In this document: positions 1-8,089 of the stretch, in pieces
Position numbering within the stretch: position 1 is the first letter of the stretch
Layout: every line of letters begins with the position of its first letter
Assembly (NCBI RefSeq): GCF_000442515.1
Contig: NZ_AQPH01000012.1
Coordinates: 1-64,000, forward strand
Length of the DNA: 64,000 bases
Direction of reading: 5' to 3'
Source of the DNA: Magnetospirillum fulvum MGU-K5
GTDB taxonomy: Bacteria; Pseudomonadota; Alphaproteobacteria; Rhodospirillales; Magnetospirillaceae
Notes under the pieces: generated by a model
Seen by the model: only the letters and a program-made list of their open reading frames with translations
What the model was told of the DNA's origin: nothing
Databases searched by the model: none
Translations under genes and position numbers: made by a program

Positions 1-104
1 GCTTGGTCGTCACACCCATGAACGAGCACAAGCCCAGGAAGCGGGCCAGCACCACGTTGTTGACCAGAGCCGCTCCGACGATCAGCAGCAGTAAATCGTG
101 CATC
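1..104 (-). CDS. rnfA: RnfA/RsxA, N-terminal fragment (cut by window edge)
   Basis: Only the first 34 codons of this minus-strand gene are visible; the rest lies left of the window. The translation contains [18 protein letters not shown], the hallmark opening of RnfA/RsxA, an integral membrane subunit of the Rnf complex that moves electrons between ferredoxin or NADH and quinone or nitrogenase/SoxR targets. The ATG sits 9 nt after the stop of the rseC-like gene, so the two are probably cotranscribed, with apbE just upstream. The identification rests on a short but very characteristic stretch. Confidence 0.85.
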
Positions 105-113
105 GAATATCCC

Positions 114-626
114 TCACCCGAGATCGGTATGGCAGCTTTCGCCCGGGCCGGGGCCGTAGGCGCGACGGATAAAGCGGGGGGTCAGATCCCCCTTTTTGGC
201 GAGATAAGACGCCGTCAGCCGGGCGATCACGATGCCCACGCCCAGTCCGACGACGGTTCCCACCATAGTCCGGGTTTCGCCGCCGCCCAACTGGTCGATG
301 GTGACCATCGCAACCAGCATGGTCAGCAGCGGGATCGCATACGCGGTGATTGATGCCCGCATCAGCGATCCGCCGCCCAGGCCGACGACCACCCGGTCGC
401 CGATCCGCAGCCCGGCGCTATTGGCCAGGGTAAAGCGTTTGGCCAGCAGGCGGGAGGTGTTGCCGGTTTTGGTGCCGCACAACGCCGCCGACATGCAGCC
501 GTTACAGGACCCGGTCGGTTCCGGTTCCAGAATGGCCAGTCCGTGTTCGAAGGCAACCACCTTGGCCACGGCCTCGATGGTGGTCTCGCCTCCCGGAGTC
601 GCTGTGTGGTCCAAACCCTGGCTCAT
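114..626 (-). CDS. rseC: RseC/MucC-like (SoxR-reducing system) membrane protein
   Basis: A 170-residue protein of the RseC/MucC family. The N-terminal soluble part carries a cysteine cluster ([13 protein letters not shown], about residues 39-51), typical of RseC and a plausible metal or Fe-S site. Two hydrophobic segments follow (about 88-108 and 118-137), and the C-terminal tail is basic. RseC works with the Rsx/Rnf complex to keep SoxR reduced in enterobacteria; its role here is inferred from the family and from the adjoining rnfA. It lies 31 nt downstream of apbE and 9 nt upstream of rnfA, consistent with one minus-strand operon. Confidence 0.85.
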   Translation of the reverse strand: MSQGLDHTATPGGETTIEAVAKVVAFEHGLAILEPEPTGSCNGCMSAALCGTKTGNTSRLLAKRFTLANSAGLRIGDRVVVGLGGGSLMRASITAYAIPLLTMLVAMVTIDQLGGGETRTMVGTVVGLGVGIVIARLTASYLAKKGDLTPRFIRRAYGPGPGESCHTDLG

Positions 627-657
627 GTCTCCATGCCGCCTTTCAAACGGTTCTGTC

Positions 658-1659
658 TTAGGCCGTCACCGTGGCGGTAACGCCATCGGGGGTGACGAAG
701 ATCGCCGTCAGACCACCGGCGGCGCGCAGGATGTCCTGGCGCCGTTCGACCGGAGCCAGCAAAAGCGCGGTCGACAGCCCGTCAGCCGTGGTGGCGTTGT
801 TGGCAACCACCGAAACGCCCACCATCGCCGGCGCGGTCTTGCCGGTGCGGGTGTTGATCAGATGGGTGAACTGGCCAGCATCGTCGAACAGGGTGCCATA
901 GCCGCCCGAGGTCGAGACCGCCTTGTCGACGACGTCGATTTCGGTGACGGCGCGCGAAGGATCGGCCGGGTTGGCGATGCCGATCCGCCAGGCCGAGCCG
1001 TCCGGCTTGGTCGACAGCGCGCGGGGTTCGCCCATATCAACCAGCATGTTGACGAAGCCATGGCTCCGCAGCACGTCGGCGACGCGGTCGGTGATGTAGC
1101 CCTGAGCGCCGGAATTGAGCGTGATCGCCATGCCAGGACGGGCCAGGGCGATGGTGCGGTTAACCGGATCGATCTCGATCCCGCGCCAATCGACCAGGGC
1201 CAGGGCCTTCGCCATGTCGGCGGCGGCGGGACCGGCGGGGTCGGGGTTGGCGGCGGTGAAATGCTGGAAATACAACTGCCACACCGGCTGAATCGTCGGG
1301 TCATAGACGCCGTCGCTGATCTTCGCCAACTCACGGGCGTGGGTCAGCATTTCGATCAGTTCGACCGGAGCGTTGTCGAGGCGGCCGTCGCGGTTGAGCG
1401 CGGTGATCGCCGAATCGGCGCGATAGACGCTGAAAATCGATTCCAGCCGGGCCAGTTCCTCAAGACCGGCGGCGATGGCGGCGCGGGCCTTGGCTTCATC
1501 GGTGTGATAGAGCTGGATGGTCGAGGGAGCGCCGAGAGTGGTGCCTTCCCAACGGACCAGACGGGCGGCCTGCGCCTGGCTCGCCTGCCAAATCAGGGGC
1601 AGGCCGGCGGCGGCAGCCAGCACGGTGATGGCACGACGGCGGTTGATACGGACGGTCAT
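658..1659 (-). CDS. apbE: FAD:protein FMN transferase (ApbE)
   Basis: A 333-residue ApbE family protein, the enzyme that attaches FMN covalently to threonine or serine of acceptor proteins, including the RnfG and RnfD subunits. The N-terminus has an RRR motif and a hydrophobic stretch ending in QAQA, so it is probably exported, as expected for periplasmic flavinylation. Family motifs are visible: the early DSAITALNR segment, GAQGYITDRVADVL around the middle, and HLINTRTG near residue 265. Position at the head of the rseC-rnfA group fits a role in maturing the Rnf complex; that link is inference from context plus known ApbE-Rnf biology. Confidence 0.93.
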   Translation of the reverse strand: MTVRINRRRAITVLAAAAGLPLIWQASQAQAARLVRWEGTTLGAPSTIQLYHTDEAKARAAIAAGLEELARLESIFSVYRADSAITALNRDGRLDNAPVELIEMLTHARELAKISDGVYDPTIQPVWQLYFQHFTAANPDPAGPAAADMAKALALVDWRGIEIDPVNRTIALARPGMAITLNSGAQGYITDRVADVLRSHGFVNMLVDMGEPRALSTKPDGSAWRIGIANPADPSRAVTEIDVVDKAVSTSGGYGTLFDDAGQFTHLINTRTGKTAPAMVGVSVVANNATTADGLSTALLLAPVERRQDILRAAGGLTAIFVTPDGVTATVTA

Positions 1660-2037
1660 AGAACCTCAGCCCTCCTCCAGCGAACATCCTGTCTCCGGGG
1701 CGGGTGCCGCCGCTCCGGACCGGATGGATATGCTCAAATCTTAGTCACGTTGTCAAACATGCCCAAAAAAACGTCGGGGCGCATCCTAGGCTACCCAAAA
1801 GCGCGGTTCAAGTCCTACCTACCCCTGACCGCGTAAGGATGAACCAGTACAGAGTGGCAGAATTCCATCGAATTCAGCCATTGTGCAACGCACCCCAGCC
1901 GCATGGCTGGCATGTTTAACCGAAAATGGGGCGAGAAACGCCACAAAATTTCGTAGCCCGCCCCCGTCACAGCGAAGTGACATAGGAATGAGCATGACCT
2001 TGGGTATAGGCGAGGTCTGGGTGGGAGGGGGTCCGGC
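1660..2037. other. Non-coding stretch between apbE and a receiver gene
   Basis: About 380 nt without a convincing gene on either strand. It should hold the promoter of the apbE-rseC-rnf transcript near 1660-1760 and the 3' end of the receiver gene. A small perfect hairpin (CCAGCC, 4-nt loop, GGCTGG) lies at 1895-1910, and two GAATTC copies sit 10 nt apart near 1860. No promoter boxes good enough to name were seen. Confidence 0.5.
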
Positions 2038-2472
2038 TTATTCCGGCCGCCGCACTACGCCGAACCAATAGGTCTCGACGCCATGAATCGCCCGAAACAG
2101 GTCGTCGATTTCCATCGGCTTGGCGATATAGCCACAGGCTCCGGCGCGATAGGCGGTGGCGACATCCCATTGCGAGGTCGAGGTCGACATCACCACGACG
2201 GGGAGATGGTTCAGCAGAGGGTCGGCGCGGATTTCTTCGAGCACCTGGATGCCGCCCTTGCGCGGCATATTGATGTCGAGCAGCACCAGGTGCGGCATGT
2301 CGGGATCGGCGTCGGCCGAAAGTGGGCGCAGGCGTTCCAGCGCCTCGATCCCGTCGCGTGCGCGTTCGACGATGCAGGGGAAGGGGCCTTCTCCGATCGC
2401 TTGCGACACAAGGGCGACGTCCCCCGCATCGTCGTCAACGACCAGAACACGATAGGGGGACACAGCGTTCAT
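2038..2472 (-). CDS. Single-domain response regulator (receiver only)
   Basis: A 144-residue stand-alone receiver domain. The acidic pair is in VLVVDDD near the N-terminus, the phosphoacceptor Asp in LVLLDINMP (about residue 69), the Thr/Ser switch in VVVMSTS, and the conserved Lys in YIAKPM. No output domain follows, so it acts as a CheY or Rcp1-like phospho-relay or protein-interaction module. No histidine kinase is adjacent and the partner cannot be named. The upstream Shine-Dalgarno is weak. The sequence fits the group often paired with phytochrome or hybrid kinases, but that is only a guess. Confidence 0.9.
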   Translation of the reverse strand: MNAVSPYRVLVVDDDAGDVALVSQAIGEGPFPCIVERARDGIEALERLRPLSADADPDMPHLVLLDINMPRKGGIQVLEEIRADPLLNHLPVVVMSTSTSQWDVATAYRAGACGYIAKPMEIDDLFRAIHGVETYWFGVVRRPE

Positions 2473-2819
2473 TTGGGATTTACCGCATAATGTCGATGTT
2501 TAGTTCTGTATTAAAGCGAAACCACGCTGCGAAACCACGGCATAAGCGATGTGCCGCCAAGTCAGAGCTGACTTAAATGTCTGTCTTGGCTGCGACTTTT
2601 TGGCTTCGAGGACACGATCCTATCCCGGATATCGGCCGTATGCAAACCGGGATCGCCGAAGGTTGGGTAATGTCACTTGCATGATGCGTTGTTGGCCGTT
2701 ATACATTGGTTGAGAGACGCACACGCACGTGCCTATGGCCCGTTGGGGTTATGCAACGACGATCGCGTCCTTTTTGGAGAAGCTGGCCGTATGGGCCGGT
2801 CCCCGAAAGGGAGGTGGAC
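2473..2819. other. Upstream half of the receiver / homospermidine synthase gap
   Basis: The first 350 nt of a 550-nt divergent intergenic region. No gene is supported. It must contain the promoter for the receiver gene on the minus strand and probably the start of a long leader for the homospermidine synthase gene on the plus strand. The leader ORF and stem-loop in the second half are listed separately. Confidence 0.45.
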
Positions 2820-2873
2820 ATGGTTGTGACCCGCGAACGGGCCTTTATCCCAAGATTTGAAAAAAGTATGTGA
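2820..2873 (+). CDS. Candidate 17-codon leader peptide upstream of hss
   Basis: An ATG at 2820 opens a 17-codon frame, MVVTRERAFIPRFEKSM, ending with TGA at 2871-2873. A strong Shine-Dalgarno (AAGGGAGGT) lies just upstream at 2808-2816, much better than the one in front of the main gene. The stop codon falls directly before a long stem-loop (2875-2914), and homospermidine synthase starts 153 nt later. The layout resembles translational leaders that sense polyamines or ribosome stalling. No homologue is known to me; expression and function are inference from the ribosome site and position. Confidence 0.45.
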   Translation: MVVTRERAFIPRFEKSM

Positions 2874-2874
2874 C

Positions 2875-2914
2875 GGCGGTCAGGCATGACCGGTCAATCC
2901 GGTCGTCTGCCGCC
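2875..2914 (+). promoter_or_regulatory. Long stem-loop in hss leader
   Basis: A nested inverted repeat: GGCGG pairs with CCGCC, then CAG with CTG, then GACCGG with CCGGTC around a 5-nt loop, with small internal bulges. This gives about 14 base pairs immediately after the leader-ORF stop. No U-tract follows, so it is not a standard intrinsic terminator. A C-rich segment further down (about 2934-2968) contains CTCC and CACCTC, which could pair with the leader ORF ribosome site as an alternative fold. Confidence 0.5.
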
Positions 2915-3026
2915 GACGCGTTCCGCGCCCCAACCCCCTCCTTTGCGGGAGAGTGGGCGATCACCTCGTGTTTGGTTCGGCAACCTTAATGGACGGGAAC
3001 CGCTTGCTTAGTGGAGACTAGAAAAG

Positions 3027-4430
3027 ATGAAGCATATCGCGTTTGACGGACGATTGGTGGTAGTGGGTTTCGGCAGCATCGGACAGGGGGTTATGCCGCT
3101 GATCCTGCGCCATATCGACATCGATCCGACTCGGATCACCATCATCACCGCCGACGAACGCGGTCATGACGTCGCCAACGAATACGGGCTGCGCTTCATC
3201 AATCAGGCTCTGACGCAGGAGGATTATCGTCCGCGACTGAGCGCGATGTTGGGCAAGGGCGACTTCCTGCTTAATCTGTCGGTTGACGTGTCGTCGGTGG
3301 CCCTGGTCGAACTGTGCCGCGATCTCGGCGCGCTTTATCTCGACACCTGCATCGAGCCGTGGCCGGGCGGCTATACCGATCCCAGCCTCAGCCCCAGCCG
3401 CCGCACCAATTACGCCCTGCGTGAGACGATGCTGGGTCTGCGCCGTTCCGGTCCGGCCTCGACCGCGCTGATCACCCACGGGGCCAATCCGGGTCTGGTG
3501 TCGCATTTCGTCAAGCAGGCCCTGTTGAACGTCGCCGCCGATACCGGGCATGGTACGACGATCCCCCGCGACCGCGCCGGGTGGGCCGCGCTGGCCGAGC
3601 GAGTCGGCGTCAAGGTCATTCACGTCGCCGAGCGCGACACCCAGGTGGCCGACCGTCCCAAGGAAAAGGGCGAGTTCGTCAATACCTGGTCGATCGACGG
3701 CTTTGTCGGCGAAGGCTGCCAGCCCGCCGAACTGGGCTGGGGCTCGCATGAAAAGGGCCTGCCCGCCGATGGTCGTCGCCACGATTTCGGCTGCGACAGC
3801 GCGATCTATCTGATGCGTCCGGGGGCCAGTCAGCAGGTGCGGACCTGGACTCCGACCGAGGGGCCGTTCCACGGCTTCCTGATCACCCACAGCGAGGCGA
3901 TCTCGATCTCGGACTTTTTGACGGTGCGCGACGGCGACAAAGTGGTCTATCGCCCGACCTGCCACTATGCCTATCACCCCTGCGACGATGCGGTGAAGTC
4001 GGTTCACGAACTGGCGGGCAAGGGCTGGGTCCAGCAGCCGCGTCAGCGTCTGATGATGTCCGAGATCACCGGCGGCATCGACGAGCTGGGCGTGCTGCTG
4101 GCCGGTCACGCCAAGGGGGCCTATTGGTACGGGTCGCAGCTTTCGGTCGGCGAAGCCCGTGCGCTCGCCCCCCACAACAACGCCACCAGCCTTCAGGTTA
4201 CCGTCGCGGTTCTGGCCGGGATGGTGTGGGTGATGGAAAACCCCGAACGCGGTATCGTCGAGCCGGACGAGATCGATTTCCAGCGTATCCTTGAAATCTG
4301 CCGTCCTTACCTGGGACCGGTGGTCGGGGCCTATACCGACTGGACCCCGCTCGATGGGCGCGGCACCTTGTTCCCCGAAGATATCGACACCAGTGATCCC
4401 TGGCAGTTCCGCAATATCCGGGTCGCCTGA
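3027..4430 (+). CDS. hss: Homospermidine synthase
   Basis: A 467-residue enzyme that makes sym-homospermidine from putrescine using bound NAD+. The N-terminus has the Rossmann signature VVVGFGSIGQG, followed by TADERG, and DTCIEPWPGGY around residue 110, all typical of bacterial homospermidine synthase of the Blastochloris viridis type (usual length about 470-480). Homospermidine is a major polyamine in many alphaproteobacteria. The start ATG follows GGAGAC; the preceding 200 nt hold a leader ORF and a stem-loop that may regulate translation. It is a single gene, converging on the AMMECR1/Memo gene. Confidence 0.93.
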   Translation: MKHIAFDGRLVVVGFGSIGQGVMPLILRHIDIDPTRITIITADERGHDVANEYGLRFINQALTQEDYRPRLSAMLGKGDFLLNLSVDVSSVALVELCRDLGALYLDTCIEPWPGGYTDPSLSPSRRTNYALRETMLGLRRSGPASTALITHGANPGLVSHFVKQALLNVAADTGHGTTIPRDRAGWAALAERVGVKVIHVAERDTQVADRPKEKGEFVNTWSIDGFVGEGCQPAELGWGSHEKGLPADGRRHDFGCDSAIYLMRPGASQQVRTWTPTEGPFHGFLITHSEAISISDFLTVRDGDKVVYRPTCHYAYHPCDDAVKSVHELAGKGWVQQPRQRLMMSEITGGIDELGVLLAGHAKGAYWYGSQLSVGEARALAPHNNATSLQVTVAVLAGMVWVMENPERGIVEPDEIDFQRILEICRPYLGPVVGAYTDWTPLDGRGTLFPEDIDTSDPWQFRNIRVA

Positions 4431-4450
4431 CCCGGCTTGCACGCCGAAAC

Positions 4451-4471
4451 GGGGGAGCATGACGCTCCCCC
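4451..4471. terminator. Hairpin between convergent hss and AMMECR1/Memo genes
   Basis: A perfect 8-bp inverted repeat (GGGGGAGC, 5-nt loop, GCTCCCCC) in the 53-nt gap between two convergent genes. No U-tract follows on either strand, so it may act as a weak or factor-assisted terminator for both. Confidence 0.5.
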
Positions 4472-4483
4472 GAGCCCGGCAGG

Positions 4484-5872
4484 TTATCCCCGCGCATTCT
4501 TGCCGATTTCGATTGCCTCGAACCGGCTGGCGCGGAAGGTGGCTGACCAATGCCCTATCTTCAGTCCCGCTTTCTGCTTCAGATGAGCGAGGAAGGACCG
4601 GGGGTCGGGCAATTGCTCCCACACTGCGGGCAGAAACAGAGCCCGCCTTGCTCCATCCTCGATAATCAGCCCGTCGCGGCGTGGCCGCAATTGGCCCAGC
4701 AAATCCGCTTCGTCGGCGAAGCGCATCGCGACTGGCGGGGTCAGCACCGACACCGACAGGGCCAATCCGTCCAGCTCGCTTTCGGCCAGCGGGGGAAAGC
4801 GCGGGTCGCTGAACGCGGCCTTGAAGGCATTGTCGACGATATCTTCGGCCAGCGACCGCCATGCCAGCGGCGAGCCGATGCAGCCGCGCAATTGTCCGCC
4901 TCGGGTCAGGGTAACGAACGCGGCGCCGGGGTGACTGAGCCGATCAGCACGCTCGGCCGGTACTGGTGCCGGTTTGCCGTGGGCGAGACCATGGCGGATC
5001 GAGGTCCAGGCCAGATCGAGCAGGGTGGGGCCAAGGCTCCGAATCGCCTGGGCGTCATCGTCGGTTTCATACAGTGCCCAGGCGCCATAGCCGACCACCC
5101 GGTCACGCGGTCCGGCCGTGTCGCCGGAATTGCGCAGGTCGAGGCGCTCGATCCGTAATCCCCGCCGCTTCGCCGTCAGCAGCAATCCGGCCAGCGGATT
5201 GTGTCCGCAGGCGGCATCGCCTGCGATCCCATCACCGTCCAGCCGCTCGATCGCGGCGGCGGTGGATTGGTCCTGGCGATTGCAGGATTGGTAATCGAGA
5301 TAGTGTGACAGATCGGTCGAAATCACGATCAGGGTCTCGGCTCCGCCCCAGACGGTGTCGAGAGCGGCGGCGACCGTTTCGGCCGGAGCTTCGCCGACAA
5401 CGAGCGGCAGCAGCAGAAAATCGGGCCCCAACACGGTTTGCAGGAAGGGAAGCTGGACCTCCAGGGCGTGTTCCTGGGCGTGTGCCGGTTCGAACAGACC
5501 GAGGCCGGGCAAAGCGGCGAGACGCTGGGTGCCGTCGCGGTCAAGGGCGACCGGGCCCAGCGGGGTCGTCCACAGATCGGCACCGGACAGAGCCAATCCG
5601 CGCAAGGCAACCCGATGCGATGGACCCAGCAGCACCACCCGCCGCACCGTTCCTCGGGCCGGAGCCACCTGGGCATAGGCGGTTGCGGCAATCGGGCCGG
5701 AATAGGCCCACCCGGCATGTGGAACGATAATCGCCTTGGGCGCGGGAGGATGGGCGGCCGGAGCTGCGGCGAGCAGGGCCACAAGCTGACGAGAAAGCTC
5801 GGACGGATCGGCGGGGTAGAACTGTCCGGCGACGGCGGGAGGACGAATCGCGGTCACTTCGGTCCCTCTCAT
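4484..5872 (-). CDS. Memo - AMMECR1 fusion (AmmeMemoRadiSam proteins B and A)
   Basis: A 462-residue fusion of two domains usually encoded separately. Residues 1-265 are Memo-like: IRPPAVAGQFYP, IIVPHAGWAYSG and ISTDLSHYLDY carry the conserved His/Asp positions of this extradiol-dioxygenase-like fold. Residues about 275-462 are AMMECR1-like, with LRGCIGS and GLALSVSVL. These two plus a radical SAM enzyme form the widespread AmmeMemoRadiSam set, whose chemistry is not established. The radical SAM gene lies immediately divergent with a 35-nt gap. I chose the ATG at 5872; a TTG at 5878 would add two residues. Confidence 0.92.
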   Translation of the reverse strand: MRGTEVTAIRPPAVAGQFYPADPSELSRQLVALLAAAPAAHPPAPKAIIVPHAGWAYSGPIAATAYAQVAPARGTVRRVVLLGPSHRVALRGLALSGADLWTTPLGPVALDRDGTQRLAALPGLGLFEPAHAQEHALEVQLPFLQTVLGPDFLLLPLVVGEAPAETVAAALDTVWGGAETLIVISTDLSHYLDYQSCNRQDQSTAAAIERLDGDGIAGDAACGHNPLAGLLLTAKRRGLRIERLDLRNSGDTAGPRDRVVGYGAWALYETDDDAQAIRSLGPTLLDLAWTSIRHGLAHGKPAPVPAERADRLSHPGAAFVTLTRGGQLRGCIGSPLAWRSLAEDIVDNAFKAAFSDPRFPPLAESELDGLALSVSVLTPPVAMRFADEADLLGQLRPRRDGLIIEDGARRALFLPAVWEQLPDPRSFLAHLKQKAGLKIGHWSATFRASRFEAIEIGKNARG

Positions 5873-5907
5873 AGGCAATGTGTCCGAACTTATGCTACTC
5901 TTCGGAT

Positions 5908-6993
5908 ATGAATAATGCCATCCAGGGCTCTCTTCACCCGGCGCGCCACTGGCATCGACACGACGACGGTCGGGTGGTCTGCGAAGTTTGCCCCCGTCAT
6001 TGTGCCCTGCGTGAGGGACAACGCGGTGTGTGCTTCGTCCGAGCGGCGTCAGCGGACGGCATGGGGCTGACCACCTATGGTCGTTCGTCAGGATTTTGCA
6101 TCGACCCGATCGAGAAAAAGCCGCTGTTCCACTTTCTGCCGGGGACGCCGGTGCTGTCGTTCGGTACCGCCGGGTGCAATCTGACCTGCACCTTCTGTCA
6201 GAACTGGGACATTTCCAAGGCCAGCACTGTCGACCGACTGAACGATTCCGCTTCGCCCGAGGCGATTGCCGAGGCGGCGGTCCGGCTGGGCTGCCGGTCG
6301 GTTGCGTTTACCTATAACGACCCAGTCGTGTTTCTGGAATATGCCGTCGATGTCGCCCAGGCCTGCCACGAGCGCGGGCTGAAAACGGTGGCGGTTTCGG
6401 CGGGGTATATCGAGGCGGCGGCGCGGCGCGATCTGTTCGCCGGAATGGATGCCGCCAATATCGATCTGAAAGCTTTTTCCGACGATTTTTATCGCCGTCT
6501 GTGCGGTGGGCAATTGGAGCCGGTCAAGGAGACCTTGCGCTGGTTGGTCCACGAGACCCCGACCTGGGTCGAGATCACCACTTTGCTGATTCCCGGCGAA
6601 AACGATTCACCCGCCGAGATCGAGGCACTGTCAAACTGGATTGCCACCGCTTTGGGGCCGGAGGTGCCGTTGCATCTGTCGGCATTCCATCCGGACTGGA
6701 AGATGCGCGACCATCTTGCCACCGATCCGGCGGTGCTGACCCGATCGCGGCGGATTGCCCAGGCCAACGGCCTGCGCCATGTCTATACCGGGAATGTCCA
6801 CGATCTCGACGGCGGCAGTACCCGATGCGCCGTTTGCGGGGCGAAGCTGATTGAGCGCGATTGGTACCGGCTGACCGGATGGACCCTGACCGCGAACGGA
6901 CAATGCTGCGCCTGCGGCGCCGGTCTGGCCGGTCGGTTTGAACCCTATCCCGGTGATTGGGGGGCACGGCGTCAGCCGGTGCAACTGGGATAG
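5908..6993 (+). CDS. amrS: AmmeMemoRadiSam system radical SAM enzyme
   Basis: A radical SAM protein of about 361 residues. The cluster motif CTFCQNW sits within NLTCTFCQNWDISK near residue 90, the CX3CX2C pattern that binds [4Fe-4S] and S-adenosylmethionine. The N-terminus has a second cysteine set (CEVCPRHC) and the C-terminus CAVCGAKL and CCACGAG, suggesting extra metal sites. It is the third member of the AmmeMemoRadiSam set, divergent from the fused Memo-AMMECR1 gene. I chose the ATG at 5908 because an ATG at 5878 would overlap the divergent gene start. The substrate is unknown. Confidence 0.92.
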   Translation: MNNAIQGSLHPARHWHRHDDGRVVCEVCPRHCALREGQRGVCFVRAASADGMGLTTYGRSSGFCIDPIEKKPLFHFLPGTPVLSFGTAGCNLTCTFCQNWDISKASTVDRLNDSASPEAIAEAAVRLGCRSVAFTYNDPVVFLEYAVDVAQACHERGLKTVAVSAGYIEAAARRDLFAGMDAANIDLKAFSDDFYRRLCGGQLEPVKETLRWLVHETPTWVEITTLLIPGENDSPAEIEALSNWIATALGPEVPLHLSAFHPDWKMRDHLATDPAVLTRSRRIAQANGLRHVYTGNVHDLDGGSTRCAVCGAKLIERDWYRLTGWTLTANGQCCACGAGLAGRFEPYPGDWGARRQPVQLG

Positions 6994-6996
6994 GAT

Positions 6997-7026
6997 TCCC
7001 CGGCCACCGCGACGGTGGACCGGGGA
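6997..7026. terminator. Convergent hairpin between amrS and phasin gene
   Basis: A strong nested hairpin, TCCCCGG/CCGGGGA outside and CCACCG/CGGTGG inside a 3-nt loop with one bulged A, about 13 bp in total. It fills the gap between convergent genes and probably ends transcripts from both sides, although there is no long U-tract. Confidence 0.6.
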
Positions 7027-7042
7027 TCGTGATCGCGGCGGA

Positions 7043-7390
7043 TCAGGCGGCTTTGGTGCTGTCGCTGAAGCGGGTGCTGAGCGGTTCCAGAACCGCAGTC
7101 ACCGCAGCGGTGGTCACCTCGGCCAGCTTGCGCGTCTCAAGCACGGCGTCCTCGAACGACTGGCGGGCCAGACGGGTCTGAAGCTCGGCGAACTCGGTCG
7201 GGCTTTTGATCGCGAACAACGCCTTGACTGCGGCGTCGGTCTTTTCAATCGAGCGGGCGAGAACCGCCTGCTGCGCCTTGGCGATCTCTTCGATCGCCTT
7301 GACGCTGGCGGCGCTGCTCTTGCTTAGAGCGTCGGCGTTATCTTTTCCGAACGAGACGAACGTTTCGAAGCCGTCGATTTTGAAGCTCAT
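7043..7390 (-). CDS. phaP: Phasin family protein (PHB granule coat)
   Basis: A 115-residue phasin. It is almost entirely predicted helix, with a phasin-like pattern from KIDGFETFVSFGKDNADAL through AKAQQAVLARSIEKTDAAVKAL to the Ala-rich tail. Phasins coat PHB granules and control their number and size. The start at 7390 (MSFKIDG) is preceded by AAAGGG; an upstream in-frame ATG lacks a ribosome site. Two TGCTGCA/TGTTGCA-type sites upstream (7444-7455 and 7501-7512) match the TGC-rich motifs bound by the repressor PhaR, whose gene is 13 kb away in this window. Confidence 0.85.
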   Translation of the reverse strand: MSFKIDGFETFVSFGKDNADALSKSSAASVKAIEEIAKAQQAVLARSIEKTDAAVKALFAIKSPTEFAELQTRLARQSFEDAVLETRKLAEVTTAAVTAVLEPLSTRFSDSTKAA

Positions 7391-7443
7391 GGTAAACCCT
7401 TTCCCAGCGTCACGCGGCGCTCCGCAAGTGGGATGCGCTTTTG

Positions 7444-7512
7444 TGCAGTGCAACATGAGGCCACTTTAGACCTTTTCCGGTCCGGCGCAACGTCAATTTT
7501 TGCATTGCAGCA
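7444..7512 (-). promoter_or_regulatory. Two TGC-rich sites, candidate PhaR operator of phaP
   Basis: On the minus strand two near-identical motifs precede phaP: TGCTGCAATGCA (7512-7501) followed by AAAAA, and TGTTGCACTGCA (7455-7444) followed by CAAAA, 57 nt apart. Repeated TGCTGCA/TGCACTGCA motifs are the known PhaR recognition type in other PHB-forming bacteria. The similarity of the two copies is seen directly; binding by PhaR is inferred. Confidence 0.5.
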
Positions 7513-7524
7513 TAAGAGGGTGGT

Positions 7525-7956
7525 TTACCGGGTTACCGCGAAATCGCGCAGGACGCCGACTTCAAGCTGGGTTTCGCGCAGACGATAGCTGACCGCGTCA
7601 CCAATCGAGACGATTCCCAGCAATTGCCCGTCGGCGACGACGGGAAGATGGCGAATCCGCCGCTCGGTCATCACCAGCAGCACGCCTTTGACCGAATCAG
7701 TGGGGGAACAGGTGACCACTGGGCTCGACATGATGTTGCGGACCGGCATATCGACCGCCGCCTTGCCGAACTGGCTGATGCTGTGGACGATGTCACGTTC
7801 GGACAGGACGCCAAGCAGAGAGCCCGAACTGTCGCAGACGACGGCGACGCCGACTTTCTTTCCCGTCAGCAGAGAGGCAGCATCGGCAACCGAATGATCG
7901 GGCCGGATGGTGAAGATGTTGTGGCCTTTGATATCAAGGATGGCTGCGACTGACAT
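7525..7956 (-). CDS. Tandem CBS-domain protein
   Basis: A 143-residue protein made only of two CBS domains (about residues 8-65 and 75-130). The repeats show VADAASLLTGKKVGVAVV with GVLSERDIV, and SVKGVLLVMTERRIRHLPVV with GIVSIGDAV. CBS pairs bind adenosine nucleotides or related ligands and act as energy or redox sensors. No partner domain is present, so the target is unknown. It is separated from phaP by 134 nt, with its own putative promoter upstream of 7956. Confidence 0.92.
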   Translation of the reverse strand: MSVAAILDIKGHNIFTIRPDHSVADAASLLTGKKVGVAVVCDSSGSLLGVLSERDIVHSISQFGKAAVDMPVRNIMSSPVVTCSPTDSVKGVLLVMTERRIRHLPVVADGQLLGIVSIGDAVSYRLRETQLEVGVLRDFAVTR

Positions 7957-8089
7957 GGTTCATTCCTTCCGACCCGAACCCGAGGCGTCATGTTTCACCA
8001 GCCGGTGGTGGCGAAGACGCCCTGTAACGACTCCAGATTTGGGGGTGAAGGCGTTGGCTTTCAATGGCCGACAGGGCATCAGGTGCAGT

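Noticed and set aside
2699-2887. Minus-strand 62-codon frame in the hss leader
   Set aside because: Overlaps the leader ORF and the stem-loop, no ribosome site, and no protein features.
3018-4862. Long open frame opposite hss and the AMMECR1/Memo gene
   Set aside because: Antisense to two clear genes; composition follows the GC-rich third codon position and no family motif appears.
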